Shown here: piece after piece, positions 1 to 7,092 of the stretch
Position numbering within the stretch: the stretch's first letter is position 1
How the letters are laid out: the number at the start of each line of letters is the position of its first letter
From: Alphaproteobacteria bacterium
GTDB taxonomy: Bacteria > Pseudomonadota > Alphaproteobacteria > UBA6615
Direction of reading: 5' to 3'
Length of the DNA stretch: 9,499 nt
Assembly: GCA_030831135.1 (NCBI GenBank)
Contig: JAURLR010000236.1
Location: 1 to 9,499 of the forward strand
The notes under the pieces: generated by a model
Told to the model about the DNA's origin: nothing
The model's database searches: none
The model's input: only the letters and a program-made list of their open reading frames with translations
Position numbers and translations under genes: made by a program

Positions 1-771
1 AGCGGCCTGCGCGAACTTGTTCCACGGGCACGCCGCCAGACAATCGTCACAGCCGTAGATACGATTGCCCATCAACGGGCGCAGGTCACGGTCGATCGGA
101 CCCTTGTGTTCGATGGTCAGATACGAAATGCAACGCCGGGCATCGATCTGGTAGGGCGCGGGGAAGGCTTTGGTCGGGCAGGAATCCAGGCAAGCATGAC
201 AGCTGCCGCAATGGTCTGTTTCGGCCGTATCCACAGCAAGCTCGAGCGTTGTGAAGACCTCACCGAGAAACACCCAGGAACCATGATCGCGCGAGACGAG
301 ATTGGTGTGCTTGCCCTGCCAGCCCAATCCGGCCTGCTGGGCCACAGGCTTTTCCATCACGGGTGCAGTATCGACGAAGACTTTCACGTTCCCGGGAAAC
401 GTCTCGCAAATCCAGCGCCCGAGCACCTTGAGCTGCTTCTTGACCACGTCGTGATAGTCACGGCCACGGGCATAAACCGACAGATGACCCACACCGGGCT
501 GCCCGATGCTGTCGAGGGCACCCGCTTCCGGTGTGTAATTCATGGCGAGTGAAATCACCGAACGAGCCTCGGGCCAGAGAGCCGATGGCTGACGGCGGCG
601 TTCGGCCTTGGCCACCATCCAGTCCATCCCGCCATGCATGCCGGCCGCGATATATCCGCTCAGATTGTCCTGAATACGCTTTTCAAGGGAGACAGACGCG
701 AACCCCACAAGATCAAAGCCGAGTTCAAGCGCCTTCTCCCGGATGCGATCACCTGGAGAGGGTTCGTGCAT
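1..771 (-). CDS. queG: Epoxyqueuosine reductase QueG (C-terminal end cut by window edge)
   Basis: QueG reduces epoxyqueuosine to queuosine at position 34 of tRNAs with a GUN anticodon, using cobalamin and two [4Fe-4S] clusters in the cytoplasm. The 257 codons visible from the ATG at 771 show [11 protein letters not shown], with Asp134 at the position of the family's catalytic Asp. A ferredoxin-like cysteine array follows: C188, C191, C194 and C198 (CxxCxxCxxxCP), C214, then C241, C244 and C248 in [11 protein letters not shown]. QueG proteins are usually about 340-380 residues, so roughly 100 C-terminal residues (HEAT-like repeats in known structures) should lie beyond the left edge. The start lies 6 bp after the queF stop, and an AGGA ribosome site overlaps that TAG, which suggests translational coupling. 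Identity is very secure; truncation is only by the window. Confidence 0.96.
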   Translation of the reverse strand, partial: MHEPSPGDRIREKALELGFDLVGFASVSLEKRIQDNLSGYIAAGMHGGMDWMVAKAERRRQPSALWPEARSVISLAMNYTPEAGALDSIGQPGVGHLSVYARGRDYHDVVKKQLKVLGRWICETFPGNVKVFVDTAPVMEKPVAQQAGLGWQGKHTNLVSRDHGSWVFLGEVFTTLELAVDTAETDHCGSCHACLDSCPTKAFPAPYQIDARRCISYLTIEHKGPIDRDLRPLMGNRIYGCDDCLAACPWNKFAQAA

Positions 772-777
772 GCAATC

Positions 778-1242
778 CTAGCCACGGCCACGATAGGGCG
801 CGACTCCCTGATCGGGCAGCCACAGACCCTCTGGCGGCGGACCCGACTGGTAAAAGACATCAATGGGAATCCCACCGCGCGGATACCAGTACCCCCCGAT
901 CCGGATCCATTCCGGCGCAAGCAGCGTCTCCAGCCGGTTGGCGATATCCACGGTGCAGGCCTCATGAAACGCGCCGTGATTGCGGAACGACCCCAGAAAC
1001 AGCTTCAGGGACTTGCTTTCGACGAGCCAGTCCCCGGGCACATAGTCGATCACGAGATGGGCGAAATCCGGCTGGCCCGTGATCGGGCAAAGCGAGGTAA
1101 ATTCCGGCGCGGCAAACCGCACGAGATAGGTTGAATCCGGTTTCGGGTTGGGCACACGCTCCAGCGTTGCCTCTTCCGGTGAGGCCGGAAGCGCGGAATT
1201 CCCGCCCAGCTGGGTCAGCCCCTCATAGATGTCTTCACTCAT
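778..1242 (-). CDS. queF: NADPH-dependent 7-cyano-7-deazaguanine (preQ0) reductase QueF, short type
   Basis: QueF reduces the nitrile of preQ0 to the amine preQ1 with two NADPH, the step before base exchange into tRNA. The 154-residue length fits the single-domain (B. subtilis-like) class of the tunnelling-fold family. Visible motifs are [13 protein letters not shown], with nucleophile C52 and proton donor D59; the QueF signature ESKSLKLF at 75-82; and FRNHGAFHE with substrate-binding E94. The spacing of C52, D59 and E94 matches C55, D62 and E97 of the B. subtilis enzyme. The start at 1242 is supported by GGAAGGA 6 nt upstream. It lies between queA (43 bp upstream) and queG (6 bp downstream), as the middle gene of a three-gene operon. 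No missing key residue was seen. Confidence 0.97.
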   Translation of the reverse strand: MSEDIYEGLTQLGGNSALPASPEEATLERVPNPKPDSTYLVRFAAPEFTSLCPITGQPDFAHLVIDYVPGDWLVESKSLKLFLGSFRNHGAFHEACTVDIANRLETLLAPEWIRIGGYWYPRGGIPIDVFYQSGPPPEGLWLPDQGVAPYRGRG

Positions 1243-1285
1243 ATTCTATCCTTCCGCGATCCATCATCGCACAATCTTCGCCCCG

Positions 1286-2314
1286 TCAGGAGACCCGCTG
1301 CAGCAGGGTTGCGTCCCCGTAGGAGAAGAACCTGTACCGGTTCGCCACCGCATGGGCATAGGTCGATTGCATCCTTTCCATCCCCGCAAACGCACTCACC
1401 AGCATGAACAGCGTCGAGCGCGGCAGATGAAAATTCGTGAGCAGCTGATCGACGATCCTGAATTCAAAGCCCGGCGTGATGAAAAGATCGGTATCCCCGC
1501 GAAACGCCGGAAGCTGCCCATCGGCACCAACGGCGGATTCAAGCAGGCGCAACGGCGTGGTGCCAACCGAAACGATCTTGTGTCCCGCCGCACGTGCAGC
1601 ATTGATGCGGGCCGCCGCATCGGGAGAAATCTCGCCATATTCGAAATGCATCTTGTGGTCGCGCACCTCTTCGGCGGTGACAGGCAGAAATGTGCCCGCC
1701 CCCACATGCAATGTCAGCGAGACAAACTCGACGCCCGAAGCCATGAGGCGGTCGACAAGACCGGGCGTGAAATGCAGGCCGGCCGTCGGCGCGGCCACGG
1801 CCCCTTCCCGCGCCGCAAACATGGTCTGGTAGTCTGATACATCATCGGGATCGGTCTCTGCAGACCGCTTGATATAAGGCGGAAGCGGCGGACGCCCGTG
1901 CGCTTCCAGGGCGTCGCGAAACCCGTCCGCCGTGGTGTTAAAGCGCAGGCGGACTTCCGCGCCGTCACGCACAAGCACCTCGGCGGCAAAATCACCACCA
2001 AAGGTGATCACATCGCCGGGCTTGAGACGCCGGGCATTCTTGGCAAAGGCCAGCCATTCCCCGGCCCCTTCGTCTTTGTGCAGGGTCACGCCGATCCGCG
2101 CCTCACCCCGAAGACCATCGAGTTGGGCAGGAATGACGCGGGTGTCGTTGATGACCATGACGGTCCCCGGCGCAAAGAGTTCGGGCAAATCGTGGATTAC
2201 CCGGTCGCGCAGCCCGTCACGTATATCAAGGAGGCGCGCAGAATCACGGGGGTCTGCCGGGCGCTGGGCAATCAGCTCACCGGGCAGGTCAAAATCAAAA
2301 TCCGAAGTCTTCAC
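1286..2314 (-). CDS. queA: tRNA preQ1 S-adenosylmethionine ribosyltransferase-isomerase QueA
   Basis: QueA transfers and isomerises the ribosyl part of S-adenosylmethionine onto preQ1 already in tRNA, giving epoxyqueuosine. The 342 residues match the full family length. Motifs in order: DFDFDLPGELIAQ at the N terminus, INDTRVIPA (55-63), AAPTAGLHFT (174-183), TLHVGAGTF (201-209), and TNFHLPRSTLFMLV (293-306) near the end. Translation probably begins at a GTG (2314-2312), preceded by AGGGAG with a 6-nt gap. No ATG lies close enough upstream in frame. It is the first gene of queA-queF-queG and is divergent from the queuosine-precursor transporter gene 96 bp away. Tgt, which must act before QueA, is often next to queA in other proteobacteria but is not in this window. 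Confidence 0.97.
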   Translation of the reverse strand: MKTSDFDFDLPGELIAQRPADPRDSARLLDIRDGLRDRVIHDLPELFAPGTVMVINDTRVIPAQLDGLRGEARIGVTLHKDEGAGEWLAFAKNARRLKPGDVITFGGDFAAEVLVRDGAEVRLRFNTTADGFRDALEAHGRPPLPPYIKRSAETDPDDVSDYQTMFAAREGAVAAPTAGLHFTPGLVDRLMASGVEFVSLTLHVGAGTFLPVTAEEVRDHKMHFEYGEISPDAAARINAARAAGHKIVSVGTTPLRLLESAVGADGQLPAFRGDTDLFITPGFEFRIVDQLLTNFHLPRSTLFMLVSAFAGMERMQSTYAHAVANRYRFFSYGDATLLQRVS

Positions 2315-2410
2315 GCGTCACTCCCTGGTTTCGCCGGATTCATTGACAGCTTTGCGGTTTGCCTGTCATTAGCGGTCGCAACCAATAAACAAAAAATACA
2401 CGAGAACAAT
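2315..2410. promoter_or_regulatory. Divergent queA / yhhQ-like control region with inverted repeat and A-rich leader
   Basis: This 96-bp spacer separates two diverging queuosine genes. It contains TGACAG at 2344-2349 and its exact reverse complement CTGTCA at 2363-2368, 13 bp apart, about two helical turns centre to centre. The left arm is part of TTGACA (2343-2348), a perfect -35 hexamer for the transporter gene; the best -10 at 18 bp (CATTAG, 2367-2372) is poor. Downstream, 2384-2400 is almost all A with a few T and C, unlike the GC-rich surroundings, and resembles the A-rich 3' tail of preQ1-I riboswitches. A proper P1 stem and pseudoknot partner were not found, so a riboswitch is only a possibility. 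A protein operator is the other reading. Confidence 0.4.
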
Positions 2411-3094
2411 ATGCCCGGTCTTACTCCGCGATTTCTGATCATCGCTGTGCTGTTTGTCACGTGCCTGATCGTCTCCAATATCACGGCGGTCAAGCTGATC
2501 GATGTGATGGGATACATTATCCCCGGTGCGATCGTGATCTTCCCGATCAGCTACATCATCGGTGATGTTCTGACCGAAGTTTACGGTTTCGCCAAGGCCC
2601 GCACGGTGATCTGGCTGGGATTCGGCGCAAACCTGTTTGCCGTGGCGACATTCATGCTGGTCGGCGTCTTGCCGGCAGCGGGATTCTGGGAGGGCGGAGA
2701 TGCCTATGCCGCGATCCTCGGGGCGACCCCGCGTATTCTGGCTGCCTCCTTCGCAGCCTATCTGATCGGCGAATTTGCGAATTCCTATATTCTTGCGCGC
2801 CTCAAGGTTGTCATGGAAGGCCGTCACCTCTGGGTCCGGACAATCGGGTCGTCGGTCGTCGGACAGACCCTCGATTCCTCCGTGTTCATCACCATCGCGT
2901 TCTACGGCATCTTCCCCAACGAGGTTCTTATCACGCTGGTCGCGACACAGATCGTCTTCAAGCTGGGCTACGAAATTTTGGCTACCCCGGTCACCTATGC
3001 CGTTGTGAGCTGGCTCAAGAAAAGCGAAGGTCTGGATCATTTCGATCGTAAAACCGTTTTCAACCCGTTCGCAATCAAGAGCATGAAAGACTAG
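2411..3094 (+). CDS. Queuosine precursor transporter, YhhQ / VUT family
   Basis: Members of this family (PF02592; E. coli YhhQ) carry queuosine precursors such as preQ0 and preQ1 across the inner membrane. The 227-residue protein is very hydrophobic, with about six probable membrane segments (near 8-25, 35-55, 65-88, 108-126, 145-168 and 172-198). Family-type motifs are YIIGDVLTEVYGF (48-60), GEFANSYILARLK (120-132) and RTIGSSVVGQTLDSS (143-157). The frame stays open far upstream, but that part lies antisense to queA and is not membrane-like. The protein begins naturally at MPGLTPRF, ATG 2411, with only a weak ribosome site (GAG) after an A-rich leader. Placement head-to-head with queA-queF-queG strongly supports a role in salvage of preQ0 or preQ1. 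Which precursor is carried cannot be told from the sequence. Confidence 0.93.
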   Translation: MPGLTPRFLIIAVLFVTCLIVSNITAVKLIDVMGYIIPGAIVIFPISYIIGDVLTEVYGFAKARTVIWLGFGANLFAVATFMLVGVLPAAGFWEGGDAYAAILGATPRILAASFAAYLIGEFANSYILARLKVVMEGRHLWVRTIGSSVVGQTLDSSVFITIAFYGIFPNEVLITLVATQIVFKLGYEILATPVTYAVVSWLKKSEGLDHFDRKTVFNPFAIKSMKD

Positions 3095-3113
3095 CCGGAT
3101 GACAGGAAAAGCG

Positions 3114-4124
3114 ATGAAACTCACCTACGGCTTACTATTTTCGCTCTTGGTGTCCATCATCCCGGTTACGACAGCCGATGCGCAGTACTCCAAAGGCACC
3201 TACACCTTCGAGTTCGAAAACGACCGTATTGCAAACACCGACCGTCACTACACCGCAGGATTTCGGTTTTCATGGGTCTCGGAACCCAAGGAAGACGATC
3301 CGGCCTGGGTGCGAGACATCCTGACCGAACTCTATCCGTTTGCAGACCTGCGCGAAGGACGCGTGGGCCTCTCTTTTGGGCAGAGTATGTTTACCCCAGA
3401 GAACACCCAGACAACGGCGCTTGTCCGCGATGACAGGCCCTACGTAGGCTGGCTTTATGGAGGCATATCCGTTCATGCCGAAACGAAAAGCATCCAGCCA
3501 ACGCCCGGGCCCGACGTACTCGATACCGTAGAACTCGACATCGGTGTTGTGGGGCCTGCAGCTTTTGGGGAGTAGGTGCAGAACACCGTGCATCGCCTGA
3601 TCGGAGTCGCCACGGCAAAGGGCTGGAACAATCAACTCGACAACGAGCCTGGCATCATGCTGATCGGTGAACGAAAATGGCGCACCAATCCGGTCCGCGC
3701 GCTCGGATTGGAATTCGACGCCATCCCCCATGTGGGCGGCAGTCTCGGCAACATCATGACGTTTGCAAATGCGGGCGCCACCTTGCGATTTGGGCAGGAT
3801 CTTGATGTCGACTATGGGCCGCCGCGCATCCAGCCTTCACTAAGCGGACTTGGTGCCATCGAACGGGACCGCGGGTTTGCCTGGTATGTCTTCGCCGGAG
3901 CCGAGGGCCGCATTGTCGCGCGAAATATATTCTTGGATGGAAACACGTTCTCCAGCAGCCATAGTGTCGACAGGGAGATTTTTGTTGGTGATGCCCAGTT
4001 TGGCATAGCAGCGATCTACGAAGGCGTGCGGTTTGCATTCACTCAGGTCTATCGAACCAAGGAGTTCGAGGGCCAAAGTCAGGCTGACCGGTTCGGCGCA
4101 ATCAGCCTATCGGTCCGCTTCTAG
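3114..4124 (+). pseudogene. LpxR-family lipid A 3'-O-deacylase (DUF2219) split by an in-frame amber codon
   Basis: LpxR enzymes are 12-stranded outer-membrane barrels that remove the 3'-acyloxyacyl chain of lipid A. The start at ATG 3114 has AGGA six nt upstream and gives a signal peptide, MKLTYGLLFSLLVSIIPVTT, with likely cleavage after ADA. An ATG at 3099 is in frame but lacks a ribosome site. The mature N terminus, TFEFENDRIANTDRHYTAG, holds the Asn-Asp pair of the active site. Reading is then stopped by TAG at 3573-3575, right after GVVGPAAFGE. The same frame continues with VQNTVHRLIG, containing the catalytic His, then GWNNQLDNEPG and ERKWR, and ends in a barrel-type C-terminal Phe. There is no frameshift, so one base change (from GAG, CAG or AAG) explains the break. 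The short N-terminal product would lack the active-site His. It lies 19 bp after the transporter gene and may share its transcript. Sequencing error is the main alternative. Confidence 0.85.
3573..3575 (+). other. Premature in-frame amber codon inside the LpxR-like gene
   Basis: TAG at 3573-3575 interrupts an otherwise continuous reading frame between GPAAFGE and VQNTVHRLIG. In relatives this position is inside the conserved stretch leading to the catalytic His, where Gln, Lys or Glu would be expected. TAG is the ordinary stop of queF, the transporter gene and the luciferase-like gene here, so general amber recoding is unlikely. The next codon, GTG, could in principle restart translation, but no good ribosome site precedes it. 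Confidence 0.85.
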
Positions 4125-4197
4125 GACGCAATCGGCCTTTCCTGCGCGGCACCACATGCTAATGTTTTGCCCGACACCGCAATGCTGGGAGGTATGG

Positions 4198-4830
4198 ATG
4201 AGCAGTCTTGAAGTCACGGTCGACGGCATTTCCGACGGTCAGCCGATCGCCGAGGAATTCGCATTCGGCATTCGAACCAAAGACACCCCGTTTACCTTTG
4301 GGCCCAATATCAGCCCGGCGATCCGCTGGAGTGCCGGCCCGAATGGCACAAAATCCTATGCCATCATCATGCATGATCGCAGCGTGCCGACCGTCTTCGA
4401 TGACGCCAATCAGGAGAGCAAGACCATCCCGGCCGATCTGGCACGCATGGACTTCATGCATTGGATTCTGGTCGATATTCCCGCTTCCACAACCAGCATC
4501 GCAAAGGGGGCTGAATCCGATTCCGTCGTCCCGAAGGGCAAGGAGACCGGGCCTGTCGCGCACGGTGTCCGCGGCGCGAATGATTTCGGCATGTTCATGG
4601 CTTCCAACCCGGACATGGCTGGCGATTATGGCGGCTATGACGGCCCGGCCCCGCCCTGGAACGACGAGCTGCTGCACGAATATGTCTTCACCGTCTTCGC
4701 ACTGGATGTCGAGACGCTTGGCCTGAACGGCGTGTTCAGTGGTGCGGACGCCCTAGCGGCCATGGAAGGGCATATTCTCGCCAGCGGTGAGGTGATGGCC
4801 ACCTACACCCTTAACCCGGACCTGATGTAA
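4198..4830 (+). CDS. PEBP / YbhB-YbcL-like (Raf-kinase-inhibitor-like) protein
   Basis: A 210-residue member of the phosphatidylethanolamine-binding-protein fold, whose bacterial YbhB/YbcL relatives have mostly unknown roles. Visible elements: NISPAIRW (37-44), GTKSYAIIMHD (50-60), FMHWILVDIP (86-95), HGVRGANDFG (122-131), YDGPAPP (147-153) and HEYVFTVFALD (160-170). The usual DPDAP ligand-pocket motif appears here as HDRSVP, keeping the first Asp (D60) but not the second. It is somewhat longer than typical YbhB, with extra residues around 132-146. No signal peptide is seen, so it is probably cytoplasmic. ATG 4198 follows GGGAGG by 5 nt; the overlapping ATG at 4194 is out of frame, and the upstream open stretch overlaps the LpxR-like gene and looks non-coding. 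It is 73 bp after the LpxR-like gene and converges with the CoA ligase gene. Family is confident; function is not. Confidence 0.88.
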   Translation: MSSLEVTVDGISDGQPIAEEFAFGIRTKDTPFTFGPNISPAIRWSAGPNGTKSYAIIMHDRSVPTVFDDANQESKTIPADLARMDFMHWILVDIPASTTSIAKGAESDSVVPKGKETGPVAHGVRGANDFGMFMASNPDMAGDYGGYDGPAPPWNDELLHEYVFTVFALDVETLGLNGVFSGADALAAMEGHILASGEVMATYTLNPDLM

Positions 4831-4833
4831 CCG

Positions 4834-6183
4834 TCAGCTGGCGGCCTCGCTATAGTCCACAAGCTTGCTCTTGTAGTCGGACCGCGGCAGGGCGTTGAAG
4901 GAAACCAGCTCGACCTTCGCCGTGAAAATCAGGCGTGCGCGAATTGCGGTCTCGATGGCTTCGGCAAGCCCCGGTTCGGCGGCCTGACCTTCCGCGGTTT
5001 CGACACAGATTTTCAACGGCGGAAGTTGCTGTACGCCCTTTTTGGACGGTCGCACGGATATCTGGCCACTCACATCGGGCTGGAAATCATTGACCACCTC
5101 GCGGATCGCGCTGGGGAAGACATTCACCCCGCGCACGATCAGCATGTCATCGGTGCGCCCGATGCAACGAATGCGCGGCCCGGTGCGCCGGCTGGCGATC
5201 GGTCCCATGCTGACCTTGACGTGATCGCGGGAACGGAACCGCAGAAGCGGTGCCCCTTCCTGCATCAGATGGGTATAGACCGGCTCGCCTTCGGCGCCAT
5301 CCTCGAACGGGATCGGCTGCTCGGTCGAAGGATCGATCAGCTCCATATGGATGTAGTCGCGCGCCAGAAAGTTCATGCCGTCCTGTTCGGGACCTTCGCC
5401 GAACATCGAGATCGATAACTCGCCCAGCCCCAGTACTTCATGAACCTTTGCGTTGAAGGCGTCCTCGATCTGAGCCCTTACGGTGGGCTCACCGCCGCCG
5501 GGCTCACCACCGGCCACGAGGGTTTCCAGACCGACGCGGCGCGGATCGATCCCGCGCGCGCGCGCAGCTTCGGCGATATAGAGGAAATAGGAGGGCGTTC
5601 CGGGGATTGCCTGAATCTTGAAACGTTCGAGCGCCGTCAGCAGGCGTTCGGTATTGCCGCTGCCCACCGGAACCATGCGAACACCCAGCGCCATCATGGA
5701 TTCGTGCACCGCACCGGCGGCAAACGGCCCGGAATTATAGGTGGTGACGATTCGGTGGTGGGGTCGGATGCCGGCCGCGTAATAGCTGCGGTTGGACGTG
5801 TGAATCCAGCGCTTGAGGTCGTTCTGGGTCACGGGAATGTAAAGCGGTGAACCCGAGGTCCCGCTCGTCGAATAGATCCGTACGATATCCTCAAGCGGGG
5901 CGGCAAGCTGCTGGCCCAGCGGCAGGTGTTCGGCCTGACTGGCACGCAGTTCATCCTTCACCGTAAAGGGCAGATTGCGCAGGTCATCAAGCCCGCCGAC
6001 CGACTCCGGTGTCTTGAACCCGGCCTCTCCCAGTTTCTTTCGATAGAACTCGGAATGCGCAAACAGATAAGCCACCTGCTTCCGGTAGACCGGTTCATCC
6101 TTGGCTTTCTGATCTTCAAGACTGCGCGTTTCAGCGTCGGGATCAAACAGGTCTGGAGTGTTCATCGGATCAATTCCCGTCAT
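4834..6183 (-). CDS. PaaK-like (phenylacetate-CoA ligase family) AMP-forming CoA ligase
   Basis: The 449-residue protein has the layout of phenylacetate-CoA ligase-type adenylating enzymes, which join a carboxylic acid to CoA through an acyl-AMP. It shows the nucleotide loop YSTSGTSGSP (104-113), GTPSYF (195-200), VAGGEPGG (223-230), LGLGELS (251-257), and the family hallmark GRTDDMLIVRGVNVFP (342-357). The C-terminal lysine motif, normally PRSxGK, reads PRSDYKSK, with K438 in the expected place but Tyr for Gly. ATG 6183 overlaps the preceding lyase-like gene by 14 bp; ATG 6165 (MNTPDLFDPD) is an alternative start just after its stop, and neither has a strong ribosome site. The overlap implies co-translation. 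The acid it activates is unknown; no other gene of the phenylacetate pathway is nearby, so phenylacetate is unlikely. Confidence 0.88.
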   Translation of the reverse strand: MTGIDPMNTPDLFDPDAETRSLEDQKAKDEPVYRKQVAYLFAHSEFYRKKLGEAGFKTPESVGGLDDLRNLPFTVKDELRASQAEHLPLGQQLAAPLEDIVRIYSTSGTSGSPLYIPVTQNDLKRWIHTSNRSYYAAGIRPHHRIVTTYNSGPFAAGAVHESMMALGVRMVPVGSGNTERLLTALERFKIQAIPGTPSYFLYIAEAARARGIDPRRVGLETLVAGGEPGGGEPTVRAQIEDAFNAKVHEVLGLGELSISMFGEGPEQDGMNFLARDYIHMELIDPSTEQPIPFEDGAEGEPVYTHLMQEGAPLLRFRSRDHVKVSMGPIASRRTGPRIRCIGRTDDMLIVRGVNVFPSAIREVVNDFQPDVSGQISVRPSKKGVQQLPPLKICVETAEGQAAEPGLAEAIETAIRARLIFTAKVELVSFNALPRSDYKSKLVDYSEAAS

Positions 6184-6949
6184 ATTCGATGGCTTCTTCG
6201 CCGTGATGGGCCAGCAGGAAACCGATCGGACGCTCGATTTCCTCGTTCAGGTGCCCGATCAGACCAATGGTGCGGGCGAGAATCGGAATTCCGCGGATCG
6301 CCGTCTTGGGAAAATCGAGATCGAGCAGAACAGCGGCCATGGGACCCTGCAAATTCATCGGCAGAGGCTTGCCCCACACTTCCTCGACCGCGCTTGGAAA
6401 TGCGCGCAGCGCGTTCACATGACGGCCCGAGACGTTTCGTTCATCGGCCAGTTGCAGAATACGTACCGCACGCGGATCAACCGGGTGATGAATGGGATGT
6501 CCAAAGCTGGGAATGAACTTCCCGGCGGCCTTGTGTTCGCGGGCAATGGCGAGCGCAGCATCTTCGGGTGTCGCCCCGGCCTCGATTCGACTGGCGGCAT
6601 CGTCCAGCATCACGCCAGCCACATCCGCGCTGCCCAGGATCACCGATCCGACACCGAGTATCCCGGCCGCCACCGCGCCATGAAATGCTTCGGGGGCTGC
6701 GGCCAGTGTCATACGTGCTGCCTGTACGCTCGGGGTCAACCCGTGTTCTGCGAGGGCCACAACAAGCAGGTCGAGGAAAAATGCCTGATCTTCGGTCGGC
6801 GCGCGCCCCGTCAGGTGGAAGTAGAAGAACTCCGCCATGGACGTGTGGCCCATGATCTCGTTGCAGAGATCCTTGCCGCGCACGGTGATCGAAGACGCAT
6901 CCGCCGTCTCGATCGCGCTTTTCGCTTCGCCTTTTTTACCTATCAACAT
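6170..6949 (-). CDS. Short citrate-synthase-fold protein, citryl-CoA-lyase-like
   Basis: A 259-residue protein resembling the citryl-CoA lyase portion of ATP-citrate lyase and other short citrate-synthase relatives, which make or cleave a C-C bond between a CoA thioester and an oxoacid. Alignable elements are ALAEHGLTPS (66-74), AFHGAVAAG with H90 at the first catalytic His position, and SFGHPIHHPVDPRA with H151 matching the GFGHxxY...DPRA His of citrate synthase. Where citrate synthases have NVD with the catalytic Asp, this reads PMNLQGPMAA, putting Gln at residue 201. The start at 6949 has GGGGAG six nt upstream; an in-frame ATG at 6955 lies just after that site, and the extension to 7066 would cross the likely promoter. 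It is the first gene of an operon with the CoA ligase, which suggests the ligase makes or uses its thioester. Exact reaction not assignable. Confidence 0.82.
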   Translation of the reverse strand: MLIGKKGEAKSAIETADASSITVRGKDLCNEIMGHTSMAEFFYFHLTGRAPTEDQAFFLDLLVVALAEHGLTPSVQAARMTLAAAPEAFHGAVAAGILGVGSVILGSADVAGVMLDDAASRIEAGATPEDAALAIAREHKAAGKFIPSFGHPIHHPVDPRAVRILQLADERNVSGRHVNALRAFPSAVEEVWGKPLPMNLQGPMAAVLLDLDFPKTAIRGIPILARTIGLIGHLNEEIERPIGFLLAHHGEEAIEYDGN

Positions 6950-6974
6950 GGTCATCTCCCCCAAATGCCGGGCG

Positions 6975-7003
6975 ACGATAGGAGGTCTTCGCAAGCCGGA
7001 CAA
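6975..7003 (-). promoter_or_regulatory. Candidate sigma70-type promoter for the lyase-ligase operon
   Basis: On the minus strand, TTGTCC (7003-6998) and TATCGT (6980-6975) are separated by exactly 17 bp; each matches four of six consensus bases. This predicts a transcript start near 6968, with a leader of about 20 nt before the ATG at 6949. Read from sequence alone. Confidence 0.4.
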
Positions 7004-7027
7004 CTTTTCTTGTATGTGAAATTTCAT

Positions 7028-7043
7028 TCGTTCGACTGAACGA
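7028..7043. promoter_or_regulatory. 16-bp palindrome, candidate operator between divergent promoters
   Basis: TCGTTC, then GACT, then GAACGA: a perfect 6-bp inverted repeat with a 4-bp centre. It sits 2 bp upstream of the candidate -35 of the plus-strand promoter and about 25 bp upstream of the -35 of the minus-strand promoter, a natural place for a regulator controlling both operons. No regulator gene is visible in the window, and the regulator family cannot be named with confidence. Confidence 0.45.
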
Positions 7044-7045
7044 CA

Positions 7046-7076
7046 TTGACTCTCCCTGCCTTCCAACCCCTACAAT
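7046..7076 (+). promoter_or_regulatory. Candidate sigma70-type promoter for the flavin monooxygenase operon
   Basis: TTGACT (7046-7051) and TACAAT (7071-7076) each match five of six consensus bases. The 19-bp spacer is longer than the ideal 17, which is common in promoters needing an activator. It predicts a start near 7083 and a leader of about 60 nt before the ATG at 7142. Confidence 0.45.
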
Positions 7077-7092
7077 GTGCGCGCACAGCGAA

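Noticed and set aside
1898..2410. N-terminal extension of the transporter frame
   Set aside because: The extension lies antisense to queA and is not membrane-like; family homology starts near ATG 2411.
2341..2410. Canonical preQ1-I riboswitch call
   Set aside because: The A-rich tail is present but no adequate P1 stem or loop-tail pairing could be drawn, so it was kept only as a low-confidence finding.
2369..3124. Long minus-strand open frame opposite the transporter gene
   Set aside because: It is an antisense shadow of a convincing membrane protein; its translation has no recognisable domain and no supporting ribosome site.
3573..3575. Programmed amber readthrough or amber recoding in the LpxR-like gene
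   Set aside because: TAG ends several normal genes here and the following bases do not match a known leaky-stop context; a point mutation is simpler.
4825..4840. Bidirectional terminator between the converging PEBP and ligase genes
   Set aside because: Only 3 bp separate the stop codons and no hairpin with a T run is visible there.
5553..5565. Alternating CG run (13 nt), possible Z-DNA or simple repeat
   Set aside because: It lies within the ligase coding sequence and encodes an ordinary Ala/Arg stretch; no further support.
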